From NCBI GenBank assembly GCA_023664625.1, contig JAMPFD010000008.1, positions 62,001 through 126,000 of the forward strand: a DNA stretch of 64,000 bases, given 5' to 3'. The translations under genes were made by a program, and so were the position numbers. Source of the DNA: Bacillota bacterium. GTDB taxonomy: Bacteria > Bacteroidota > Bacteroidia > Bacteroidales > Bacteroidaceae. The notes beneath the pieces were generated by a model. It was not told where the DNA came from and made no database searches. It saw only the letters and a list, made by a program, of their open reading frames with translations. Numbering within the stretch: the first letter of the stretch is position 1; each line of letters begins with the position of its first letter. Below are positions 54,399 through 63,625 of the stretch, piece by piece.

Positions 54399-55850
54399 TT
54401 ATCCCACAGTAGCTGTCGACTTTGGAGGTGTCATTGAATTTCCGTTAAGAATATCCTTCACACGCATGATCTGGAGGATTGAAGCGTATGCACCTTCTGT
54501 GAAAGGACCGCTGATATAAGCAACACGGTCGTCACGATGGAGACTGTTGTTCTCAAGAAGTGACCTTATCGCTGATACAAAATACTGCTTCGGATCATAA
54601 TCAGCAGGAACAGAGACAGCATGAATGCCATAACTGAGAGCGAGGGCACGATGAACCTGAGCATTATAGCAGACGGCTATCACAGGTATTGAGCCACGGT
54701 AACTTGAAAGCTTGCGTGCCGTAGAGCCTCCCTTGCAGTCTGTGATGATGGCGCGGATACCAAGCTTCTCAATAGCGTCAATAGCACAATTCGAAAGGTA
54801 ATCAGCAGTATCTATCATTTCCTGCATCTCAACCTTGCCCACGTCAGAGCTGTGGATGTCATGCTCCACACGGTCGGCAATCTGAGCCATGGTCTTTACT
54901 GCCTCCACAGGGTATTTGCCACTGGCAGTCTCTCCAGAAAGCATAAGGGCATCAGTACGGTTATAAATCGCAGTTGCAATATCCGTAACCTCAGCACGTG
55001 TAGGACGAGGATTGTTAATCATGGTATGGAGCATCTGCGTGGCGACAATGACAGGAGTCTTTGCCATCACACACTTCTTTATTATCTGACGCTGGATGGA
55101 AGGAATCATCTCCAACGGGACTTCTATGCCAAGGTCACCGCGGGCAATCATGATTCCGTAAGAAGCCTCGATAATCTCGTCTATATTGTCCACACCTTCC
55201 TGATTCTCTATCTTTGAAATAATCTTTATTTCGGAGTCATGGGCATCCAGGATATCCTGTACAGCCTTAACATCCGCCGCACTGCGGACAAAGGAATGTG
55301 CTATGAAATCAATCTCCTCCTCTATCGCAAGAAGAATGTTGTTCCTGTCTTTCTCCGTCAGAGCCGGAAGATCTATATGCTCACCCGGAACATTAACGCT
55401 CTTGTTCGCGCCCAAAGTACCGTCATTCATGACCCTCACGCGTATTTCATCACCCTCGATGGACAGGACTTTCATATCAAGTTCACCGTCATCAAAGAGA
55501 ATGTCGTCACCTACTTTCACATCCATGGCTATATCGGGATAAGAAAGACATATAGTATCATGGGATGTCTTCTCTTCCGGACAGCCTATGATTGTCACCT
55601 CCTCGCCGGTCGTGTACAATATCGGTTCATCCACTTTCGTAGAACGCACCTCTGGTCCCTTGGTATCTATGAGTATGCCGAGGTCGGGAGAGACAGCTCT
55701 CGTATTTCTTATAATCTCCCGGAGACCTTCAGGAGTGGCATGGGCAGTATTCATTCTTATCACGTTCACTCCTGCGTCATAAAGGGCACGGATGAACTCC
55801 ACCGAACAGCGGCGGTCACTTACCGACGCAACAATCTTTGTCTGTTTCAT
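54399..55850 (-). CDS. pyk: Pyruvate kinase
   Basis: This glycolytic enzyme transfers phosphate from phosphoenolpyruvate to ADP. The 483-residue protein has the KIVASVSDRR start, catalytic region IISKIENQEGVDN, the IMIARGDLGIEVP metal/substrate loop, GETASGKYPVEAV and a C-terminal allosteric domain. A short low-complexity end (TPPKSTATVG) follows. Monocistronic, with a promoter at 55912..55942. Confidence 0.96.
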   Translation of the reverse strand: MKQTKIVASVSDRRCSVEFIRALYDAGVNVIRMNTAHATPEGLREIIRNTRAVSPDLGILIDTKGPEVRSTKVDEPILYTTGEEVTIIGCPEEKTSHDTICLSYPDIAMDVKVGDDILFDDGELDMKVLSIEGDEIRVRVMNDGTLGANKSVNVPGEHIDLPALTEKDRNNILLAIEEEIDFIAHSFVRSAADVKAVQDILDAHDSEIKIISKIENQEGVDNIDEIIEASYGIMIARGDLGIEVPLEMIPSIQRQIIKKCVMAKTPVIVATQMLHTMINNPRPTRAEVTDIATAIYNRTDALMLSGETASGKYPVEAVKTMAQIADRVEHDIHSSDVGKVEMQEMIDTADYLSNCAIDAIEKLGIRAIITDCKGGSTARKLSSYRGSIPVIAVCYNAQVHRALALSYGIHAVSVPADYDPKQYFVSAIRSLLENNSLHRDDRVAYISGPFTEGAYASILQIMRVKDILNGNSMTPPKSTATVG

Positions 55851-55911
55851 ATAGTAGGATTTATAACGTTTTTCTTTTGTAATATGTACTTATACAAGCA
55901 CAGGTCTTTTG

Positions 55912-55942
55912 CAAAATTACAAATAATATTCCACACGACAAA
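55912..55942 (-). promoter_or_regulatory. Promoter of pyk
   Basis: On the minus strand TTTG (55939..55942) and TAATTTTG (55912..55919) are 19 bp apart, 62 bp ahead of the pyk start. Confidence 0.65.
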
Positions 55943-55983
55943 GAAAAGTTAAAAAACTTAGATTTTATTTCAGAAAAAATTAC

Positions 55984-55991
55984 TAACTTTG
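55984..55991 (+). promoter_or_regulatory. -7 box of the Na/Pi cotransporter gene
   Basis: TAACTTTG; the start codon is 36 bp downstream. Confidence 0.5.
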
Positions 55992-56027
55992 CCTAAAATT
56001 TCAATTCTATAACATTAGATTTTTTAT

Positions 56028-57713
56028 ATGTCTATTTGGTTTTTCCTAAAATTAGCCGGCTCGCTTGCCTTACTGATGTACGGTATGAAATCTATGAGCG
56101 AGAGCCTTCAGAAAATGGCCGGCTCACAACTCCGTCACGTATTGCAGGCCATGACCAAAAACAGATTTGCCGGAATGCTTAGCGGTGCGTTCATCACAGC
56201 ATCCGTACAGTCATCAACGGCCACGACGGTAATGACTGTGTCGTTTGTAAATGCCGGACTCCTTACTCTTGCACAGGCAATATCAATAATCATGGGTGCC
56301 AACATTGGTACAACATTCACAGCATGGATTATGTCTGCAGGCTTTTCTTTTAACATCACAGACTTCGTATGGCCGGCGTTTTTCATGGCAATAATTCTCA
56401 TTTACAGTAAGAAACGGAAATCCATCGGAGACTTTCTTTTCGGCATAAGTTTCCTGCTTCTCGGACTCGGAACACTGAAAGAAACCGGTGCGGAAATGCA
56501 CTTGGAAAGCATACCGGCTGTCATGCACTTCTTCGAATCCTTTGAAGACAACTACCTGTCTTATTTCATATTTCTACTGATAGGCGGCATACTGACTGTC
56601 TGCGTGCAGTCATCAGCCGCAGTAATGGCAATAACAATGACATTATGCTCTGCCGGAGTACTGCCTATATATCTTGGCATCGCACTTGTTATGGGTGAGA
56701 ACATAGGCACCACCGTAACATCCAACATTGCTGCACTGACGGCAAACATCCAGGCACGACGTGCAGCGTTCGCACACATGTTCTTCAATATCTTCGGAGT
56801 CATATGGGTTCTCTGCATATTCAGAATGTTCATAAATGCCATTTGCGCATTTGTAGGATACCCGACAACGGGAGCTACTGTAGCGGACTCCGGCAAACTG
56901 CCTTTCGTCCTGGCAACATTCCATACGACATTCAATGTCATAAACACTCTTGTACTGATATGGTTCATTCCCCAGATCGAAAAACTTGTATGCCGCGTAA
57001 TCAGCAAATCAAAAGGTGAGGAAGAAGATGACTTCAAACTCAACTTTATCAGTGCAGGACTTATGCAGACACCAGAACTCTCCGTCCTTGAAGCAGAGAA
57101 AGAGATACGCTCCTTTGCAAGAAGGATTCAGAGGATGTTTTCTTTTGTAAGACAGCTGCTTGATGAGAAGGATGTTACAGAGTTTGCAAAAAGATTCAGC
57201 CGCATCGAGAAGTACGAGTCTATATCCGACAGAATAGAACTTGAAATCGCAGAATATCTTAACAACGTGTCTTCCGAACGTCTTTCTGATTATACAAAAG
57301 CCAAGATAAGGGCGATGCTGAGGGAAATTTCCGAAATAGAGTCAATTGGCGATTCCTGCTACAATGTTGCAAGGACAATTAACCGTAAGCGACAGTCAAA
57401 AGAGAGTTTCACGGAAGAACAGTACAACCACGTCTGCCAGATGATGGATCTGTCTGAGGAAGCATTGACTGAGATGAATATTATACTGACAGGACATCAT
57501 GACACAAGGGAAATGAGTAAGGTTGATAACATCGAAACTCAAATCAACAACCTGCGTAATCAACTCAAAAACCAGAACATCAATGACATAAACGAGCAGA
57601 AGTACGCATATGGCATAGGTACAATATACATGGATATCATTACAGAATGTGAGAAACTCGGAGACTATGTCGTAAATGTAGCAGAAGCACGAATGGGCAT
57701 AAGGCTGAAATAG
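56028..57713 (+). CDS. Na+/phosphate cotransporter family protein with PhoU-like domain
   Basis: A 561-residue protein. The N-terminal two thirds hold the inverted repeats of the NptA/PNaS transporter family with paired QSS motifs (SVQSSTATTVMT and CVQSSAAVMAIT) and GANIGTT/GENIGTT segments. The C-terminal third is an alpha-helical PhoU-like domain that may sense or regulate. It moves phosphate into or out of the cell with sodium. Not linked to pst genes here. Confidence 0.9.
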   Translation: MSIWFFLKLAGSLALLMYGMKSMSESLQKMAGSQLRHVLQAMTKNRFAGMLSGAFITASVQSSTATTVMTVSFVNAGLLTLAQAISIIMGANIGTTFTAWIMSAGFSFNITDFVWPAFFMAIILIYSKKRKSIGDFLFGISFLLLGLGTLKETGAEMHLESIPAVMHFFESFEDNYLSYFIFLLIGGILTVCVQSSAAVMAITMTLCSAGVLPIYLGIALVMGENIGTTVTSNIAALTANIQARRAAFAHMFFNIFGVIWVLCIFRMFINAICAFVGYPTTGATVADSGKLPFVLATFHTTFNVINTLVLIWFIPQIEKLVCRVISKSKGEEEDDFKLNFISAGLMQTPELSVLEAEKEIRSFARRIQRMFSFVRQLLDEKDVTEFAKRFSRIEKYESISDRIELEIAEYLNNVSSERLSDYTKAKIRAMLREISEIESIGDSCYNVARTINRKRQSKESFTEEQYNHVCQMMDLSEEALTEMNIILTGHHDTREMSKVDNIETQINNLRNQLKNQNINDINEQKYAYGIGTIYMDIITECEKLGDYVVNVAEARMGIRLK

Positions 57714-57831
57714 GGAAATGCAGAGAAGCAACATTGGAATGAAAGATAGGTTAAAATCAACTATTTAGCAAAAAAATCCTAATTTTTGATTATCTTTCAA
57801 CTGACAAAGCAAATCTTTCAACAAATTTTTA

Positions 57832-57839
57832 TAATTTTG
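57832..57839 (+). promoter_or_regulatory. -7 box of the HU gene
   Basis: TAATTTTG; ATG is 40 bp downstream. Confidence 0.5.
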
Positions 57840-57879
57840 CAGTTCGAAACAACAAATAAATAAACACATATTCATAAAA

Positions 57880-58179
57880 ATGACAAAAGCAGATATAATA
57901 AACGAGATTGTCAACAGGACTGGCATTGCACGTTGCGACGCTGCAACGGCAATAGAGGCATTTATGGAAGTTGTCAAGGATAATATGGTCAACAACAACG
58001 AGAATGTCTACCTCCGCGGATTCGGTAGCTTTATTGTTAAAAAACGCGCCGAGAAAACCGGCCGCAACATTTCCAAGAATACAACAATCATCATACCTGA
58101 ACATAACATCCCGGCATTCAAGCCTGCCAAAAGCTTCTTGCAGATGATGAAAGGTGAAGAAATCACTGCTCAGGACTAA
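57880..58179 (+). CDS. HU/IHF-family DNA-binding protein
   Basis: A 99-residue histone-like protein. The signature LRGFGSFIVKKRAEKTGRN (45-63) and the beta-arm Pro in IPAFKPAKSF are present; the arm segment is longer in charged and hydrophobic residues than in E. coli HU. It bends and compacts DNA. In this group it is followed by the 29-residue protein and rng, as here. Confidence 0.93.
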   Translation: MTKADIINEIVNRTGIARCDAATAIEAFMEVVKDNMVNNNENVYLRGFGSFIVKKRAEKTGRNISKNTTIIIPEHNIPAFKPAKSFLQMMKGEEITAQD

Positions 58180-58230
58180 AATAAGAAAAAAAGACACATA
58201 AAATATTAACCATCTAAAAATTCAATTATT

Positions 58231-58320
58231 ATGCCAAACGGTAAGAAAAAGAAGGGCCACAAGATGGCAACTCACAAGCGTAAGAAGAGACTCCGTAAGA
58301 ACAGACATAAGAGCAAGTAA
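58231..58320 (+). CDS. 29-residue basic protein, AURKAIP1/COX24-domain type
   Basis: The reading frame MPNGKKKKGHKMATHKRKK... has 29 residues, more than half Lys, Arg or His. The domain is related to mitochondrial mS38/COX24 and is present in most Bacteroidetes just before rng, which points to a ribosome or RNA role. It starts 51 bp after the HU stop. Its size hides it from ordinary gene finders. Confidence 0.85.
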   Translation: MPNGKKKKGHKMATHKRKKRLRKNRHKSK

Positions 58321-58394
58321 GTTTTTTACGGCTAATTTTAAGGGCGTGTTTTTCACATGCCCTTTCTCTTTATTTAAAAACAAAGGTAAAAAGT

Positions 58395-59966
58395 ATGACA
58401 AGCGAATTAGTAATTGATGTAAAAGCAGAGGAGATTTCCATTGCATTGCTGGAAGACAAGAATCTTGTGGAGTACCAGACAGAGCCACGCGCCCAATCAT
58501 TCTCCGTGGGAAACATCTATCTTGCAAAAGTCAAGAAACTGATGCCCGGACTCAACGCCTCATTTATCAACGTGGGGTACGAACGTGAAGCTTTCCTACA
58601 CTACCTTGACCTCGGCACGCAATTCGCCAGCTACGAAAAGTATATCAAGCAGGCAAGAAGTGACCGCAGAAAGCTTTATCCATTTGAAAAAGCCATGCGT
58701 CTTCCTGACCTGAAAAAGGATGGCAGCATAGCATCAACACTGACAAAGGACCAAGAGGTGCTTGTGCAGATTGTCAAAGAACCCATATCTACCAAAGGAC
58801 CGCGTCTGACATGTGACTTGTCATTTGCAGGACGGTATCTGGTACTCATGCCATTCCATGATAAAGTTTCTGTTTCCTCAAAGATAAAAAGCGGAGAGGA
58901 GCGTTCACGTCTGAAACAAATTATCCACAGTGTAAAGCCGCGCAATTTCGGAGTTATAATCCGTACCGTTGCGGAAGGCTGTGACGGAGCTGACCTGCAA
59001 AACGAGCTGCAACTCCTCATCAAACGCTGGGAGGATGTCATACAAAAGACACAGACCGCAGCGACACTGCCTCAACTTGTCTATGAAGAAACAAGCCGTG
59101 CCATCGCCCTCCTCCGTGACATGTTCAACCCGACATACTCTGCCATATATGTCAATGACAAGGCTGTATATGACGAAGTGAAAGAATATGTCACTCTCAT
59201 AGCCCCGGAGAAAGCCGGCATCGTTAAGTTATATGAAGGAAAAGTCCCTATTTTCGACAATTTCAACATCACGAAACAGTTAAAATCGGGATTTGGCAAA
59301 ACCGTGAACTACAAACATGGTGCGTACCTTATCATAGAACATACGGAAGCGATGCATGTAGTTGACGTGAACAGCGGCAACCGCACAAAGGCGGAGAACG
59401 GCCAGGAGCAGAACGCACTTGATGTAAATCTCGGTGCTGCCGACGAACTTGCAAGACAGTTACGTCTACGCGATATGGGAGGAATCATCATCGTAGACTT
59501 TATAGACATGCACCTTGCAGAAGACCGTCAACTGCTCTATGAACGGATGTGCAAGAACATGCAGCAGGACCGAGCACGGCACAACATCCTGCCACTGTCA
59601 AAGTTCGGACTTATGCAGATCACACGCCAGCGTGTCCGCCCTGCCATGGATATACATGTAGAAGAGGTCTGCCCTACTTGCTTCGGCAAAGGCACTATCA
59701 AGTCAAGTGTGCTCTTCACTGACCAACTGGAACGCAAGATAGAATATCTCACACAGAAAGTAGGAGAAAAGCATATCACATTACATGTTCATCCATACGT
59801 GGCTGCATATATAAACAAAGGCTTATGGAGCATAAAACGCCGTTGGCAGTTCCGCTACGGATGGGGTATCAGCGTAATAGCATCACAAAAGCTCGCTTTC
59901 CTTCAGTACGAATTCTATGACGGTAAGAATCAATTCATAGACATGAAGGAAGAACACGATAACTAA
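58395..59966 (+). CDS. rng: Ribonuclease G/E family endoribonuclease
   Basis: A 523-residue endoribonuclease that processes rRNA precursors and mRNA. The S1 domain lies near 35-125 (VGNIYLAKVKKLMPGLNASFI, given here as VGNIYLAKVKK and LNASFINVG). The DNase I-like catalytic domain has VVDVNSGN (Asp) and IIVDFIDM (Asp) as metal ligands, and the Zn-link is CPTCFGKG. It lacks the long C-terminal scaffold of RNase E, so RNase G-like. Confidence 0.95.
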   Translation: MTSELVIDVKAEEISIALLEDKNLVEYQTEPRAQSFSVGNIYLAKVKKLMPGLNASFINVGYEREAFLHYLDLGTQFASYEKYIKQARSDRRKLYPFEKAMRLPDLKKDGSIASTLTKDQEVLVQIVKEPISTKGPRLTCDLSFAGRYLVLMPFHDKVSVSSKIKSGEERSRLKQIIHSVKPRNFGVIIRTVAEGCDGADLQNELQLLIKRWEDVIQKTQTAATLPQLVYEETSRAIALLRDMFNPTYSAIYVNDKAVYDEVKEYVTLIAPEKAGIVKLYEGKVPIFDNFNITKQLKSGFGKTVNYKHGAYLIIEHTEAMHVVDVNSGNRTKAENGQEQNALDVNLGAADELARQLRLRDMGGIIIVDFIDMHLAEDRQLLYERMCKNMQQDRARHNILPLSKFGLMQITRQRVRPAMDIHVEEVCPTCFGKGTIKSSVLFTDQLERKIEYLTQKVGEKHITLHVHPYVAAYINKGLWSIKRRWQFRYGWGISVIASQKLAFLQYEFYDGKNQFIDMKEEHDN

Positions 59967-60126
59967 AAGAGGTTGAGGGAAGAGATGCAACAACGGAATA
60001 TACCAATCATAAATCCAGCAAACACATTATTTTCCACACTACCTCAATGGTTTGCATAGATAAAAGAAATGGAACAGGTTATTCCGCTATTTTCTGACAA
60101 AACAAAGTAGGAACAAACATCAATCA

Positions 60127-60185
60127 TTTCCATACAAACAGTGGCGGCTTGCTGAATTAGCAAGCCGCCACTGTTTGTATGGAAA
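60127..60185. terminator. Perfect 27-bp hairpin terminator between convergent rng and ppiD-like genes
   Basis: 60127..60153 pairs perfectly with 60159..60185, with a 5-nt loop (GAATT). T and A runs at both ends suit bidirectional termination. It is the strongest hairpin in the window. Confidence 0.9.
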
Positions 60186-60194
60186 TTTTCTTTA

Positions 60195-62339
60195 TCAGAA
60201 GAATAGATAACGGTTATCCTTAACGTTTGCATTCTGATAGAGTTCCTGCATGAAATTGCCGGCATACTGCATCATCTTCTGCTTCTGTGTCGTCATGACA
60301 GCCTTCTCGTCATACTTTACCGGACGGTTGGACTTCTTCACGACCTGGAAGAGATACACACCACCATTTCCCTTCACAGGATTCTTTGAGAATGCACCGG
60401 CCTTTGTAGAAGCAACAGCGCCTGAGAGTGCAGGTTCAGCAGCGCCGGTAGCAGCAACAAACACAGGAGCGGCAAAAGTCACCTGATTTACTGAAGACAC
60501 CTGCGCACCCTTTGCCTTAGCGGCAGCAACGGATTTTGCATCCTTAGCCTTGGCCATAAGGAACTCGGCCTGCTTGTCACGGAGAGCCTCTGCCTTGACG
60601 AATGACTTAACACGCTCATCATCAAGAGTGCGGAAACCTTCCTTATTTACATTAGTAAGCACCATAACGAGAAGTGTGTTGTTGTCACCGCACTCATAAA
60701 GAGGAGAGACAGAACCCTCTTCTGCGTCAAAGAGCCACTTCATAGCCTCACGTGTAGCACGGATTCCTGCAATATTATGCTGAGCAGTAGTAATGTCAGT
60801 CAAATCCATAACCTGATAGCCGTTCTTCTTGGCATTCTTCTCCAGTTGCTCTGCATTCTGACTCTCACTGACGAACTGGCTAAACTTATTATATGCCTGT
60901 GAATATGTATCCTTAGAGAAATTATTCTCACGCTTTACAACAGCTGCAACATACTTCGTCGTAGGAGCCTTACGGTCAAGAACCTGAACAATAATATTGC
61001 CAGATGCCAACTGTACGTTTGCAGTCTGACCGGCACCAAGATTCATAAGCGTCTGAAGATAAGCTTTTGAGTCTTTGTCAATAGTTGCAGAAGCCTCGTA
61101 CTGCACACCTGTCATCCATGCCTTCTCACCTGTCTGACCATACTTCTTTGCAAGAGCCTCAAAGTCTGCACCGGTATTTACTACTGCATTGTATACAGAG
61201 TCAGCCTTTGTACGGGCAGCCTCAACAGTCTCTGCACCAACTTGAATGACACGGAACTGTATCGAGTCCGGCAACTCCTGCTTAGAAACAAGCTTAATGA
61301 CATTATAAGTATTGTCCATCTTGTTTTCAACCGGGCCATAGACCTGGCCTACAGCCATAGAATCAAGGCGTGCCGCAATATCCTGCGGAAAAGCCCGTCC
61401 TGACTGCGGAAGACCAAGATATGAGACCTGAGAAGCACTCTTGCGGACGATTTCCGCAGGATCTTCCGTAGCAGCAAGCTGCGAAGCGAACTCCGTCATC
61501 TCCTTAAGTGTAGCCTTACGGTCAGCAGTACTCGGAGCAACCTGCACACTTACATACTTCACGTCACGGCTCTCAACCATCTGACGGAACATATCCTTCA
61601 TTTCTTCATACTTTGCCTTAAGGTCTGCATCAGAAACCTTTACGTCTGATTCCTTTACAGATGTATAAGGGAATGCCGCAAGCTGTATATTTGCTTCCTC
61701 GTTCTCATCCTTGAAAGCCATCTTTGCCTCTACCGGATTAGACATAATACAGTTGGCAAGAAGCACCTGATATTTTCCTGCAAGAATCTGCTGACGAAGA
61801 GTCTTCTCAATAAAAGTCCAATACTTATATACAGTGGCATACTGCTCTGCCTGCTGAGGATTAGTTGTCTGCATCTGCTTATAGTCAGCAAGGAATTTCT
61901 TCAAGGCATTTGCATCAAAACGTCCTGTCTGCTGATTTACAAACGGAGTCTGTGCCAGCATTGGATTAGTGCCCTCTTTCAGAACATTCTGAAGTTCCTG
62001 GTCTGTCACAGCAAGACCAAGCTTCGAAGCTTCATTCTCAACGATACTTGTCTGAACATACGTATTCCAAACCATATCCTTGACCTGATTCAGTTCCTCT
62101 TCAGAGAGGTTCTCACGACCTTGGGTCATCTTTATAACCTCCTGATACTCGTCTACAAGAGCCTGATACTCCTGAACACTGATCTTATTTCCAAGTACCT
62201 CACCGACCTGCTGACTTGAGTCTTTACGCAGAGCGTCAGCAGAGCGTACAAATTCCTCCGCTATAAAAGCGAAAAGAGCGAGACCAACAATACCGATAAG
62301 GATAGGTCCCCAGCTACGGATTTTACCAATTGCTGCCAT
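60195..62339 (-). CDS. PpiD-like membrane-anchored peptidyl-prolyl isomerase (parvulin)
   Basis: A 714-residue periplasmic chaperone. One N-terminal membrane anchor (WGPILIGIVGLALFAFI, about 10-27) precedes a SurA_N-like helical domain with a long coiled part (60-200), then a parvulin domain (about 230-450) and a second, weaker PPIase-like region. It assists folding of secreted and outer-membrane proteins. Ends LFF-stop, with a GC-rich terminator right after it. Confidence 0.88.
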   Translation of the reverse strand: MAAIGKIRSWGPILIGIVGLALFAFIAEEFVRSADALRKDSSQQVGEVLGNKISVQEYQALVDEYQEVIKMTQGRENLSEEELNQVKDMVWNTYVQTSIVENEASKLGLAVTDQELQNVLKEGTNPMLAQTPFVNQQTGRFDANALKKFLADYKQMQTTNPQQAEQYATVYKYWTFIEKTLRQQILAGKYQVLLANCIMSNPVEAKMAFKDENEEANIQLAAFPYTSVKESDVKVSDADLKAKYEEMKDMFRQMVESRDVKYVSVQVAPSTADRKATLKEMTEFASQLAATEDPAEIVRKSASQVSYLGLPQSGRAFPQDIAARLDSMAVGQVYGPVENKMDNTYNVIKLVSKQELPDSIQFRVIQVGAETVEAARTKADSVYNAVVNTGADFEALAKKYGQTGEKAWMTGVQYEASATIDKDSKAYLQTLMNLGAGQTANVQLASGNIIVQVLDRKAPTTKYVAAVVKRENNFSKDTYSQAYNKFSQFVSESQNAEQLEKNAKKNGYQVMDLTDITTAQHNIAGIRATREAMKWLFDAEEGSVSPLYECGDNNTLLVMVLTNVNKEGFRTLDDERVKSFVKAEALRDKQAEFLMAKAKDAKSVAAAKAKGAQVSSVNQVTFAAPVFVAATGAAEPALSGAVASTKAGAFSKNPVKGNGGVYLFQVVKKSNRPVKYDEKAVMTTQKQKMMQYAGNFMQELYQNANVKDNRYLFF

Positions 62340-62417
62340 TTTTCTTTTTAAGTTATTATTTTATTATTGTTTATTTTCTTAGCTACAATATTTATGGCAT
62401 GACACCACTTTAGCGCA

Positions 62418-62449
62418 CAAAATTACAAAAAATCTTGTAAATACGCAAA
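62418..62449 (-). promoter_or_regulatory. Promoter of the PpiD-like gene
   Basis: On the minus strand TTTG (62446..62449), 20-bp spacer and TAATTTTG (62418..62425), about 80 bp before the start codon. Confidence 0.65.
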
Positions 62450-62824
62450 TTTTCAGAATAAAACTTGCCTAAAACGCACTATTGTCGGGCAAAAACAACA
62501 TTGATGCCAAAAACATAGAGAAAGACAGGAAAACCGACTGACGGAAGCGGGCAGCAAGCGATTTCCCCAAACGTCTATCCCAAAAAGGTTATGGACATGC
62601 CTTGCTAAAATCAATTCCTCGGACATTAAACCACAAAAACGAAAGCAAAAACGAGAGACATCTGCCCATTGTAGCATATTCAGCTGTGTTATTTTCTCAT
62701 AACTCAAGTCAATAAATTCCATAAGAAACAATTTGTCCATTCAGTCACTGCACCACCTTGATATACGGAGAACACTCCGAAGTATCAAATCTCTAATAAT
62801 CAACAATATAGCTTCCCAGTACAC

Positions 62825-62905
62825 AAAGTCTTACCTTTTGCCTCACAAAAGGTAAGGCTTTACAGTGCAAAAGGTAACGGTTTATATCGTAAAAGGTAAC
62901 GTTTC
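62825..62905. repeat. 22-bp phased repeat array, cluster 4 (4 units)
   Basis: Cores at 62825, 62847, 62869 and 62891, exactly 22 bp apart: AAAGTCTTACCTTTT, AAAAGGTAAGGCTTT, AAAAGGTAACGGTTT and AAAAGGTAACGTTTC. Confidence 0.85.
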
Positions 62906-63163
62906 GCAAATTCCCAAGATACTTTTGATTTTTTTATTGAAAGCTTTCCTATTCACCGAACCTACATTATCATAGCAAGCATTATCACTCATTCTGACAG
63001 AAGCCGCTGCCATACAGGCTTTCACATGACGAATATCTCAGGGAAGTCGCCAAAATTCATGTCTCTGTTCACCATCCACTCATCCATAATAAATAAAAAC
63101 AGACAGAAATATCTTACAAAAGGAGCAAGACATGGCCTTTCCTGTCCGTATAGGTTCTGCAAC

Positions 63164-63570
63164 TTAGCGACACATGGTTTCATCGAAAAAGAGTTCCATT
63201 TGCATGTCAACTCTGACATAAGCCGGATGGTATTCTGCAAGTTCAAGAAACCCCAAATTTCTATATGTATGGCATGCTTCAACAATGTATTGCTTTCCAG
63301 GAACATTCTTTTCGCTCCAAGCGACTTTGCCTTATCGATCACAGTTTCACACAACAGGCAGCCAATGCCATTACCTCTCACATCCAGACTGACAGCAAGC
63401 TTCACTAACTCGCAATCACACCTTGAGTCATCCATTTTCACATAAGGCACATACGCCTACCGGCTCATTGTGACATAGGGCAACAAATATACGCCCGCCC
63501 ATCCCATAATACTTTCCTGCGGATTGGCAAGACACTCAATGGAAAGACACAACTTTATAATAAAATAAAG
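63164..63570 (-). pseudogene. Decayed GNAT acetyltransferase with several frameshifts
   Basis: Three frames together rebuild a GNAT protein. From the 5' end: KLCLSIECLANPQ in one frame; then YYGMGGRIFVALCHNEPVGV in a second; then KMDDSRCDCELVKLAVS plus the acetyl-CoA motif RGNGIGCLLCE in a third; then YRNLGFLELAEYHPAYVRV and MQMELFFDETMCR, back in the second frame, ending at TAA 63164..63166. At the last shift HAIH is followed by ATATAGA, as if one TA of a TATATA run had been lost. At least three shifts mean the gene is inactive unless corrected. Substrate unknown. Confidence 0.75.
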
Positions 63571-63603
63571 GGTGACCATCCGTAAGACGAAAGGTCACCG
63601 TTG
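63567..63603. repeat. 22-bp phased repeat, cluster 5 (2 units)
   Basis: AAAGGGTGACCATCC (63567) and GAAAGGTCACCGTTG (63589), 22 bp apart; the 7-nt linker ends in AC. It touches the 5' remains of the GNAT pseudogene. Confidence 0.7.
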
Positions 63604-63625
63604 AACATATACTTTTAGGAGGCTG

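Larger units (their letters stand above)
62340..63163. other. 824-bp region with promoter and 22-bp repeat cluster, no supported gene
   Basis: Contains the PpiD-like promoter and the repeat cluster at 62825..62905. A 95-codon leftward open frame (62453..62740) overlaps Cys- and Phe-rich low-quality sequence and is not supported. Confidence 0.5.

Noticed and set aside
58929..58938. DnaA boxes or replication origin
   Set aside because: Isolated TTATCCAC-type matches occur inside genes only; there is no cluster or AT-rich unwinding region near them.
62453..62740. 95-codon leftward open frame downstream of the PpiD-like promoter
   Set aside because: Rich in Cys and Phe without any pattern, and no plausible initiation site; likely chance.
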